From the NCBI GenBank assembly GCA_027488415.1, contig JAIYBS010000010.1, positions 1 through 13,602 on the forward strand: a stretch of 13,602 bases of DNA, given 5' to 3'. Position numbers and translations under genes: made by a program. This document shows, one piece after another, positions 6,372 to 13,048 of this stretch (the first letter of the stretch is position 1; the number at the start of each line of letters is the position of its first letter). This DNA comes from Planctomycetaceae bacterium (GTDB taxonomy: Bacteria; Planctomycetota; Phycisphaerae; Phycisphaerales; SM1A02). Under the pieces are notes generated by a model. That model did not search any database. It worked only from the letters and a program-made list of their open reading frames with translations, and was not told where the DNA came from.

Positions 6372-9300
6372 GCAATCGTTCCGTGGTGGTGGCCAACGCC
6401 GGGAGCGGCAAGACGTACCTGCTCGCGAACCGCATCGTCCGCTGGATGCTCGAGGAGCGCCGCCGGAGCGGGACCGCGTCGCCCGACCGGATCCTCGCGG
6501 TGACGTTCACCCGCAAGGCGGCCTCGGAGATCGTGGACCGCATCCTGCGTCACCTGGCGCTCGGCGCGACGGACTCGAAGGCCCGCGAGGGGTTCGAGCA
6601 GCCCGCGCAGGTTGGCGCATTCGAGGCCGACGAGTACATGGCCGTGCTCGAGGAGTTCGTGCAGGCGCTCGACCGCGTCTCGCTCTCGACGATCGACGGC
6701 TTCTTCGCGCAGCTCGCGCGCGCGTTCGGGCCCGAGCTCGGGCTGCCGGAGGCGTGGCGCATCGGCGACGAGGACGAGCTCGCCGCGCAGCGGACGGAGG
6801 CGATCGGCGACGTGATTGCCGAGGACCACCGGCGCGCGACCGAGCTCGCGAGGCGGATCGCGGACGGTCGCCCGAAGGTCGAGGTGCAGGCGGGCATCGA
6901 CTCGGCGCTCGGCGCGGCGCTCGCGCTGTGGTCGCGTGCCGCGCTCTCGGGTGACGCGAAGGTCGTGTGGGGAAGGCTGCTCGACGACGAGGTGCAGCTC
7001 TTCCCGGGCGCACGGTTCGCGAAGCAGGACGAGCTCGACGCCGCGCTCAAGGCGCTCCGCCGCGCGGACGTCCCGCTCACGAAGGACGGCAAGCCGCGCG
7101 CGAAGTGGATCGGCGCGCGGAACCGCGTCGGTGACATGATCGCCGACGGGCGGTGGTTCGAGCTCCTGAAGGACAGCCTCGTCCAGCGCGTCCATCGCGG
7201 CGAGCAGTTCGACAGTGCCGACGCGCCGCGCGAGCTCGCCGACGCGCTCGGCGTCGCGATGCGCCACGCGCTCGCCGAGCTGCAGGAGATCCTGCGGAAG
7301 CGCCTCGCGGCGACGGCCGAGATGGTGTCGCTGGTCGACGCGAGGCTGCGCGACATGCAGCGCTCGGACGGCGTCCTCGGGTTCGGCGACATCGCCGACG
7401 CGCTGGCGCGCTCGCAGGCGATCGGCGCGGCCGGCGACGGCGGCGAGCGGCTCGCCGCGATGCGCGAGCGCCTCGACCGGCAGGTGCGCGACCTCGCGCT
7501 CGACGAGTTCCAGGACACCGCGCCCGTGCAGTGGTCCGTGATGGAGCCCCTGGTCTCGGAGATCATGTCGACCGACCGGCGGCTGCTCGTCGTCGGCGAC
7601 CCGAAGCAGTCGATCTACGGCTGGCGCGGCGGCACGCCGGCGCTGCTCGAATCCGTGCGAAGGCGCGAGGGGCTCGACGACGACGTCACGCTCGACACCA
7701 GCTGGCGCTCGAGCCCGGTGGTGCTCGCGTTCGTCGACGCCGTGTTCGCCGACCTGAAGTCGCTCATGGATGCCGCGCCGCTCGACGAGCGACCGGAGAA
7801 GGCCGAGCAGGCGTTCAGGGAGGCGAAGCTGCCGATTCCCCGCGGCGTCGACAGGACGCCGCTCCAGCGCGCGCTCGCCGACTGGCCCTACGTGCGGCAC
7901 AAGGCCGCGCCGCCGAAGGCAGGCAAGCCCGGGCTGGTGCAGGCGTTCCTTGCCGTCTCCGACAAGATCGACGACCTGGCCGAGTGCGTCGCGGAGGTCG
8001 TCTGCGCCCGCGCCGCGGCGCGACCCGGTGCCGAGATCGCCGTGCTCGTCTCGCGCAACGCGGAGGTGACCGCGTGCGTCGCGGCGCTGCGGGACCGCGG
8101 CCTCGAGGTCTCGCACGAGGGGCGGTCGCCGGTGTCCGACTCGGCCGCGGCGACCGCGGTGCTTGCCTTGCTGCGCGTTGCGGACTGCGCCGACGACACG
8201 ATCGCGCACTGGGTCGCGACGCGCGAGCCCGCGTGCTCGCGGCTCGGCCTCGTCCCGATGGAGCGCCACGGCGGCGGCGCGGGTCTTCGCGAGGCGGCGC
8301 GCGCGCTGTCTCGGCGCGTCCGTGCCGAGGTCGCCGAGCTTGGCCTCGGACCGTGGATCGACCGCACGGCGGCCGCGCTCCGCGACGCCTGCTCGCGCCA
8401 CGACCTCGAGCGCCTGCGGCAGCTGTCGGCCCTGGCCCACGAGTCGGATCCGATGCTCGCGGGCGATCCGGGCCGCTTCGTGCGCGCGGTCGCCGAGCGG
8501 ATGAGCGGCGCCGCCGAGCAGGCGCGGATCCGCGTGATGACCGTGCACATGAGCAAGGGGCTCGAGTTCGACGAGGTGGTCTGCGCGAGCCTCGGCGAGA
8601 CGCTCGGCCGGGTCGAGGGCGGCGCCGGCGAGTGGGCGGCGCTGGTGCCCGAGCCCACGGGCGCGCCCGTCGCGATCGCGCCGGTCGTGAACAAGGAGTT
8701 CGTGTCGCTCTCGCCGCTCCTCGCCGCGTTCCGCGCCGAGGCGCAGGTCGCGCGGCTCGGGGACGACGTCAGCAAGCTGTACGTGGCCCTCACGCGCGCG
8801 AAGGAGGCGATCCACCTGGTGTGCCCGCCGCGGTCCTCGAGCGACGAGCCGAGGCCGACGCCGACCTGGCTCCTCCGCCGTGCGGTGGACGGGTTCGAGC
8901 AGGCCTACATGGCGGCCGCGCTGGGCGCGGGCGATGCGCCGTTCTGGACGTTCGTGCCTCCGGGCGAGAGCCTCGGCGAGCTTCCGGCGACCCCCGCGCG
9001 CACGGAGCGCGCCGCGACTGCGCCGACCGCCCCCGAGCTCGAGCGCGTCGCGCGTCCGACGGGCGTCCGCGCGCCGAGCACGCATGCCGGCGACGGGGGC
9101 ACGTTCTTCGCGTCGGAGTTCGAGGGACTTCCCGACGGCGAGCGCGGCTCGATTGCGCACGCGTGGTTCGAGCGGATCCGCTGGCGCGGCGAGGCCGCGC
9201 TCGACGCGATCGACGAGTCGGCGCTCCTCGACGCGGTGGCGATCGAGATCGGCCGGCCCGTCGACCGCGCGCTTGCCGGCGAGGTGCGCACGATGGTCGA

Positions 9301-9685
9301 TCGAGCGATCGCCGGGCCGATGGGCGCGGTGCTCGATCGCGCGCGCACCGAGGCGTGGCGCTGCGACTCGATCGAGGTCCGCGCGGAGATGCCGTTCGCG
9401 GCGGTCCTCGGCGGCACCCTCGTGCGTGGCCGGATGGACCGCGTCGTCCTCGGGATCGCCGGCGGCAGGGTGGTGCGCGCCGAGGTGGTCGACTGGAAGA
9501 CCGGCGCCGCCGCCGCGCAGGGCGCCGACTTCGACCGGCGGATCGCGGGCTACCGCGAGCAGATGGACGGCTATCGCCGCGCGCTCTCGGCGATGTTCGG
9601 GCTCGACGCGGCGTGCGTGACCGCGGTCCTCGCGTTCCCCGAGCGGGGCCAGCTGGTGGAGATCTCCGGCCCGTTCGCGGGGTGA
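6368..9685 (+). CDS. addA: AddA-like UvrD-family helicase-nuclease
   Basis: This 1105-residue enzyme is a superfamily 1A DNA helicase with a C-terminal nuclease, expected to unwind and trim broken DNA ends with its AddB-like partner. Helicase motifs occur in order: Walker A ANAGSGKT (Lys15), Ia AVTFTRKAASEI (44-55), II LDEFQDT (378-384), III VGDPKQSIYGWRGG (409-422), IV TSWRS (444-448), V MTVHMSKGLEFD (724-735) and VI YVALTRAKEAIHLV (805-818). The nuclease domain shows GSIAHAWFE with His931, GRMDRV with Asp1024, VDWKTG with Asp1042 and Lys1044, and Gln1065. It starts at GTG, overlapping the previous stop as GTGA, which implies translational coupling. Length is near the AddA norm of about 1200. 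A low-complexity Ala/Pro/Thr linker (about 868-912) joins the two halves. Confidence 0.9.
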   Translation: MSNRSVVVANAGSGKTYLLANRIVRWMLEERRRSGTASPDRILAVTFTRKAASEIVDRILRHLALGATDSKAREGFEQPAQVGAFEADEYMAVLEEFVQALDRVSLSTIDGFFAQLARAFGPELGLPEAWRIGDEDELAAQRTEAIGDVIAEDHRRATELARRIADGRPKVEVQAGIDSALGAALALWSRAALSGDAKVVWGRLLDDEVQLFPGARFAKQDELDAALKALRRADVPLTKDGKPRAKWIGARNRVGDMIADGRWFELLKDSLVQRVHRGEQFDSADAPRELADALGVAMRHALAELQEILRKRLAATAEMVSLVDARLRDMQRSDGVLGFGDIADALARSQAIGAAGDGGERLAAMRERLDRQVRDLALDEFQDTAPVQWSVMEPLVSEIMSTDRRLLVVGDPKQSIYGWRGGTPALLESVRRREGLDDDVTLDTSWRSSPVVLAFVDAVFADLKSLMDAAPLDERPEKAEQAFREAKLPIPRGVDRTPLQRALADWPYVRHKAAPPKAGKPGLVQAFLAVSDKIDDLAECVAEVVCARAAARPGAEIAVLVSRNAEVTACVAALRDRGLEVSHEGRSPVSDSAAATAVLALLRVADCADDTIAHWVATREPACSRLGLVPMERHGGGAGLREAARALSRRVRAEVAELGLGPWIDRTAAALRDACSRHDLERLRQLSALAHESDPMLAGDPGRFVRAVAERMSGAAEQARIRVMTVHMSKGLEFDEVVCASLGETLGRVEGGAGEWAALVPEPTGAPVAIAPVVNKEFVSLSPLLAAFRAEAQVARLGDDVSKLYVALTRAKEAIHLVCPPRSSSDEPRPTPTWLLRRAVDGFEQAYMAAALGAGDAPFWTFVPPGESLGELPATPARTERAATAPTAPELERVARPTGVRAPSTHAGDGGTFFASEFEGLPDGERGSIAHAWFERIRWRGEAALDAIDESALLDAVAIEIGRPVDRALAGEVRTMVDRAIAGPMGAVLDRARTEAWRCDSIEVRAEMPFAAVLGGTLVRGRMDRVVLGIAGGRVVRAEVVDWKTGAAAAQGADFDRRIAGYREQMDGYRRALSAMFGLDAACVTAVLAFPERGQLVEISGPFAG

Positions 9686-9698
9686 TCCCGCCGCCTCG

Positions 9699-10724
9699 TC
9701 AGAAGCTCCACGTCACGAACGCGCCCAGCAGCGCGCTCGGGTCGACGGTGGTCTCGCGCAGGCTGCCGCCCGACGAGTCCTCGAGCTGCAGCTTCTCGTA
9801 GAACGTGAGGCCCACCACGAGATCGAGCCGCAGGCCGTCGACGATGTCGTAGCCGGCGCTCGCGAAGGCGGCCCACGTCTGGTCGAGGCCGACGCCGTTG
9901 TTCAGCAGCGGATCGGCGTCCGAGGCAAGCCGGAAGCGGCGCTGCTGCCAGCCGATGCCGAGGGCGACGTCGAGCTTCGAGCCTTCCGGCTCCCAGGCCA
10001 CGTCGACGCCGACGAACGGGCTCGCCGGCGGCCGGCGGATGGTCGAGAGCTCCCACTCGGGCGCGAAGTTCCAGTGGATGACCGGGATCGGGATCACGAT
10101 CGGCTGGTTCTCGATCTGCGTCACGCCGAGCACGCCGATCCCGAGCATCATCTCCCGGCTCGGCGCCCACGCGATGCTGCCGATGCCGCCCCCGTAGATG
10201 CTGTCGCCGGCGTCCGCGTCCGCCTCGCCCGCGAGCGCGAAGATGCCGCCGAAGGTCGCGACCCAGTTGTCCGCGACCTTGAAGCTGCCGCGCAGCTGCA
10301 GGCCGAACAGGTTGACGGTGTCCCAGGGCGACCGCGTGCCGAGCGGCGAGAGGCCCGACCAGCGGTACATGTCCGCCTCGTAGCCCATGGCGATCGTCAG
10401 CGACCAGTCCTGCTGCGTGACGAGGCGCGACGAGAAGCTCGCGTACAGGCGGTCGGCCGACATCGAGCCGGTGCCGCCGGTGTTCGCGGTGAACTGGTGG
10501 ATGTATCCCGCGCCGAGCGAGAAGGGCGGCTGCTGCGCGAACATGCCGCGCGGCTGCCCGCCGGCCGCGCCGCCGGCATCGGTCGTGCCCGCGGGCTGCG
10601 CGGCGGCGTCGACGGTGCGCGGCGGCATGTCCGCGTCGGTGGGCGCCTCCACCTGCGCCTGCGCGGCGATCGCGAACGATGCGGCAAGCAGCGCAGCTGC
10701 GGGAACGGTTCGTGCGGGGGTCAT
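9699..10724 (-). CDS. Predicted outer-membrane beta-barrel protein
   Basis: This 341-residue protein has a signal peptide (about 1-24, hydrophobic AAALLAASFAIAAQAQ), then a low-complexity Ala/Gly/Pro/Gln-rich stretch (25-66), then alternating short strands with aromatic girdle residues such as FSLGAGYIHQFTA. It ends in AFVTWSF, with the terminal Phe typical of barrels inserted by BamA. The phrase IPIPVIHWNFAPEWEL (211-226) recalls the DUF6268-type porin-like family; this is a tentative match from memory. Substrate and role are unknown. The ATG at 10724 is chosen because the signal peptide starts there and a -10-like box sits six bases upstream; the longer frame to 10868 adds an Arg-rich, implausible leader. 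Its stop lies 13 bases from the addA stop, convergently, leaving no room for a separate terminator. Confidence 0.78.
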   Translation of the reverse strand: MTPARTVPAAALLAASFAIAAQAQVEAPTDADMPPRTVDAAAQPAGTTDAGGAAGGQPRGMFAQQPPFSLGAGYIHQFTANTGGTGSMSADRLYASFSSRLVTQQDWSLTIAMGYEADMYRWSGLSPLGTRSPWDTVNLFGLQLRGSFKVADNWVATFGGIFALAGEADADAGDSIYGGGIGSIAWAPSREMMLGIGVLGVTQIENQPIVIPIPVIHWNFAPEWELSTIRRPPASPFVGVDVAWEPEGSKLDVALGIGWQQRRFRLASDADPLLNNGVGLDQTWAAFASAGYDIVDGLRLDLVVGLTFYEKLQLEDSSGGSLRETTVDPSALLGAFVTWSF

Positions 10725-10730
10725 GTCGGC

Positions 10731-10736
10731 ATCGTA
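10731..10736 (-). promoter_or_regulatory. -10-like hexamer of the beta-barrel gene
   Basis: On the minus strand TACGAT ends six bases before the ATG at 10724, with no Shine-Dalgarno sequence, giving a leaderless layout like that of purE. No good -35 element is seen; the inverted repeat at 10741-10764 occupies that region. Confidence 0.4.
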
Positions 10737-10740
10737 AACC

Positions 10741-10764
10741 CCCGAAATTCGCCGCGCTTTCGGG
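10741..10764. promoter_or_regulatory. Inverted repeat between divergent genes, operator candidate
   Basis: CCCGAAA (10741-10747) and TTTCGGG (10758-10764) form perfect seven-base half-sites ten bases apart. The repeat lies just upstream of the -10 box of the beta-barrel gene, where a regulator would compete with or aid RNA polymerase. A separate 14-bp palindrome (GCGCGGATCCGCGC) sits at 10779-10792 but may reflect GC content only. Confidence 0.35.
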
Positions 10765-10835
10765 AACCTCCGCCGACCGCGCGGATCCGCGCAAGTGGCG
10801 CCGACGTTTCGCCGATGATGCCTCCGGGCGAGGAC

Positions 10836-10841
10836 TATGAT
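10836..10841 (+). promoter_or_regulatory. -10-like hexamer of the clpP cluster
   Basis: TATGAT is a near-consensus -10 box 44 bases before the clpP1 ATG and predicts transcription starting around 10848. The -35 region has no recognisable TTGACA-like element, so the sigma factor and strength are unclear. Confidence 0.45.
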
Positions 10842-10848
10842 CCCCGCT

Positions 10849-10865
10849 CCCGCGCTCGGCGCGGG
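10849..10865 (+). other. Hairpin at the 5' end of the clpP leader
   Basis: CCCGCGC (10849-10855) pairs perfectly with GCGCGGG (10859-10865) around a TCG loop. If the -10 box at 10836 is right, this stem sits almost at the 5' end of the mRNA and could protect it from decay. It leaves the ribosome binding site GAGG (10877-10880) free. Confidence 0.4.
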
Positions 10866-10885
10866 CACCCGAAACCGAGGATCGC

Positions 10886-11581
10886 ATGCACCTGAACCTC
10901 CCCACCGGCCTCTACCAGAACGGCGTCCACGGCAACATGCAGGCGACGCCGAACACGCTCGCCGCCGCCGGAATCGGCCGTGACATGATCCGGCCCGACC
11001 TCTACGCCAGCGTCGCCTACCAGCGCACGCGCGAGATGACGATCGACGAGCTGCTCCTCGAGAACCGCGTCGTCTTCCTGATCGGCGAGATCAACCACGC
11101 CTCCGCGGCGCGCGTGATCATGCAGATGCTGTACCTGGAGAACCAGAAGCGCGGCCAGGACATCAACTTCTACATCAACAGCCCGGGCGGCGCGGTCGAC
11201 GACACGCTGGCCATCTACGACACCATGCAGTTCATCTCGAGCGAGGTGGCGACCTACTGCATCGGCCGCGCGTACTCGGGCGGCGCCGTGCTGCTGGCCG
11301 TCGGCCAGAAGGGCAAGCGCATCATCCTCCCGCACGCGAAGGTGATGATCCACCAGCCGCACGGCGGCGTCTACGGCCAGACCTCGGACATCCAGATCCA
11401 GGCCGAGATGATCCTCAAGATGAAGCGGCAGCTCAACGAGATCCTGGCCAAGCACACGGGCCAGGACGTCGAGCGCGTCGCCAAGGACGCCGAGCGCGAC
11501 AAGTACTTCAGCGCCGAGGAGGCCAAGGCCTACGGCCTGGTCGACGACGTCGCGAGCTTCCCGGAGAAGGGCAAGCGTTGA
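10886..11581 (+). CDS. clpP: ClpP-family serine protease subunit, divergent paralogue 1
   Basis: This 231-residue subunit belongs to the barrel-shaped Clp peptidase, which degrades proteins unfolded by a Clp ATPase. The triad is intact: Ser131 in GRAYSGGA, His156 in MIHQP and Asp205 in ERDKYF; the spacing of 25 and 49 residues matches E. coli ClpP. INSPGG occurs at 97-102. Two features set it apart from its neighbours: the nucleophile motif is RAYSGG rather than QAASMG, and the N-terminal 50 residues lack the axial-loop sequence GERAYDIYSRLL, reading instead through YQRTREMTIDELLLENRVVFL-like text. It may therefore not dock a Clp ATPase in the usual way. GAGG five bases upstream of the ATG is the ribosome binding site. 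It overlaps the next gene by four bases. Confidence 0.92.
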   Translation: MHLNLPTGLYQNGVHGNMQATPNTLAAAGIGRDMIRPDLYASVAYQRTREMTIDELLLENRVVFLIGEINHASAARVIMQMLYLENQKRGQDINFYINSPGGAVDDTLAIYDTMQFISSEVATYCIGRAYSGGAVLLAVGQKGKRIILPHAKVMIHQPHGGVYGQTSDIQIQAEMILKMKRQLNEILAKHTGQDVERVAKDAERDKYFSAEEAKAYGLVDDVASFPEKGKR

Positions 11582-12258
11582 CGCGTTCGCAGTCCGTGCA
11601 CCCGCTCGGCGGGGCATCCCGCCACGACGACGACGAGGACCACGAGTGGGTCTCGGTGCCGCTCGTCGTCGACAAGCGCGGCAAGAGCGAGGAGCTCGTC
11701 GACCTCTACAGCCGGCTGCTGCGCGACCGCGTGGTGTTCGTCGGCGGCGGCATCTCGCGGCCGCTCGCGCAGGTGGTGACCGCGCAGCTCCTGTTCCTCG
11801 CCAACGAGGACCCGAAGGCCGAGGTCAGCATGTACATCAACAGCCCGGGAGGATCGATCTCCGACGGGCTGGCGATCATCGACACCATGCGCTCGATGCC
11901 GTGCCCGGTGTCCACGTACATCGTGGGCCAGGCGGCGAGCATGGGCAGCGTGATCGCCTGCTGCGGCACCAAGGGCCGCCGCTTCGCGCTGCGCCACGCC
12001 GAGAACCTGATGCACCAGGGCCGCATCGGCGGATTCGAGGGGCAGGCCACGGACCTCGAGATCTTCGCCCGCCAGATGATGCGCATCGAGGACGTGTGCA
12101 ACAGGCTGTACGCGGAGGCCACCGGCCATTCCATGGACAAGATCGCCGCCGACTGCGAGCGCGACCTCTGGCTGAACGCCGAGGAGATGCTGCAGTACGG
12201 CCTCATCGACCAGATCATCGAACGCATGCCCACCGCGCCCGTCGCGGCGCAGGGCTGA
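11578..12258 (+). CDS. clpP: ClpP-family serine protease subunit, paralogue 2
   Basis: This 226-residue peptidase subunit has Ser121 in GQAASMGS, His146 in LMHQG and Asp196 in ERDLWL, plus INSPGG at 88-93. The handle region carries one extra residue relative to paralogue 1. The N-terminal about 22 residues are acidic (HDDDEDHEW) and precede a modified axial-loop segment, VSVPLVVDKRGKSEELVDL, in which the usual GERAYDIY is replaced. The start TTG is inferred from the four-base overlap with the clpP1 stop (TTGA) and from purine-rich GGAGAAGG at 11563-11570; an in-frame GTG at 11596 is possible but has no ribosome site. The overlap argues for coupled translation and subunit stoichiometry with paralogue 1. 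Confidence 0.92.
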   Translation: MTRSQSVHPLGGASRHDDDEDHEWVSVPLVVDKRGKSEELVDLYSRLLRDRVVFVGGGISRPLAQVVTAQLLFLANEDPKAEVSMYINSPGGSISDGLAIIDTMRSMPCPVSTYIVGQAASMGSVIACCGTKGRRFALRHAENLMHQGRIGGFEGQATDLEIFARQMMRIEDVCNRLYAEATGHSMDKIAADCERDLWLNAEEMLQYGLIDQIIERMPTAPVAAQG

Positions 12259-12268
12259 GGAACGAACC

Positions 12269-12865
12269 ATGACCCTGATCCCGATCGTCATCGAGAAGAC
12301 CGGCCGCGGCGAGCGCGCCTACGACATCTACAGCCGCCTGCTGAACGACCGCATCATCTTCCTCGGCGGCGGCGTGAGCGACGCGATGGCGAACCTGATC
12401 GTCGCGCAGCTCCTCTACCTCGCCAACGAGGACCCGAAGGCCGAGATCAGCATGTACGTCAACAGCCCGGGCGGCAGCGTCAGCGCCGGCCTCGGCATCG
12501 TCGACACCATGCGCTTCGTGCCGTGCCCGGTGGCGACGTACATCATCGGCCAGGCCGCGAGCATGGGCAGCGTGATCGCCGCGAGCGGCACCAAGGGCCG
12601 CCGCTTCGCGCTGCCGCACGCCGAGAACCTGATGCACCAGCCGCTCATCGGCGGCGTCATCGAGGGCCAGGCGACCGACCTCGAGATCCACGCCAAGCAC
12701 ATCCTGCGCCTGCGCGACAAGCTGTACACGCTCTACAGCGAGAACACCGGCCAGACGAAGCAGCGGATCCACGACGACTGCGACCGCGACAAGTGGCTCA
12801 ACGCGCAGGAGATGCTGGAGTACGGCCTGATCGACAAGATCCTCGATCGCCTGCCCGGGAAGTAA
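12269..12865 (+). CDS. clpP: ClpP-family serine protease subunit, canonical paralogue 3
   Basis: This 198-residue subunit is the most canonical of the three. It starts with the classic axial segment LIPIVIEKTGRGERAYDIYS, which in ClpP lines the pore and contacts the ATPase. Ser98 in GQAASMGS, His123 in LMHQP and Asp174 in DRDKWL form the triad; VNSPGG spans 64-69. Two residues are inserted after the His loop (PLIGGVIEGQ) relative to E. coli. It lies ten bases after paralogue 2, with GAGG at 12257-12260 eight bases before the ATG, and ends in tandem stops TAA TAG. Its high similarity to paralogue 2 suggests a duplication within the cluster. No clpX, clpA or trigger-factor gene is next to it in this window. 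Confidence 0.95.
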   Translation: MTLIPIVIEKTGRGERAYDIYSRLLNDRIIFLGGGVSDAMANLIVAQLLYLANEDPKAEISMYVNSPGGSVSAGLGIVDTMRFVPCPVATYIIGQAASMGSVIAASGTKGRRFALPHAENLMHQPLIGGVIEGQATDLEIHAKHILRLRDKLYTLYSENTGQTKQRIHDDCDRDKWLNAQEMLEYGLIDKILDRLPGK

Positions 12866-13048
12866 TAGGTGTCCCCGGTAACCCCGGACGACTTGATCGT
12901 GGACGCCGCGGGAGGCGCGGGGGGTTCGGCAGGGTGCGGCGATCAGGCGATCCCGCCGCAAGAGACGTTTCGTGTGTCGTCCACGACGAAATTCTCGAAC
13001 AATTCGTCGCCGGTCGGCCGTATCTCTCGCCATGGAGCCAGCCACGCG
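12866..13048. other. Intergenic stretch after the clpP cluster
   Basis: No gene is supported in these 183 bases. They contain one GC-rich hairpin (12935-12960) and then a more AT-rich section around 12965-13005 that probably holds the promoter of the next gene, although I cannot assign its -35 and -10 boxes. Confidence 0.5.
12935..12960 (+). terminator. Hairpin downstream of clpP cluster, possible terminator
   Basis: TGCGGCG (12935-12941) pairs with CGCCGCA (12954-12960), and inside it ATC pairs with GAT across an AGGC loop with a two-base bulge. Only a weak GTTTCG follows, so an intrinsic terminator is possible but not convincing. Confidence 0.3.
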
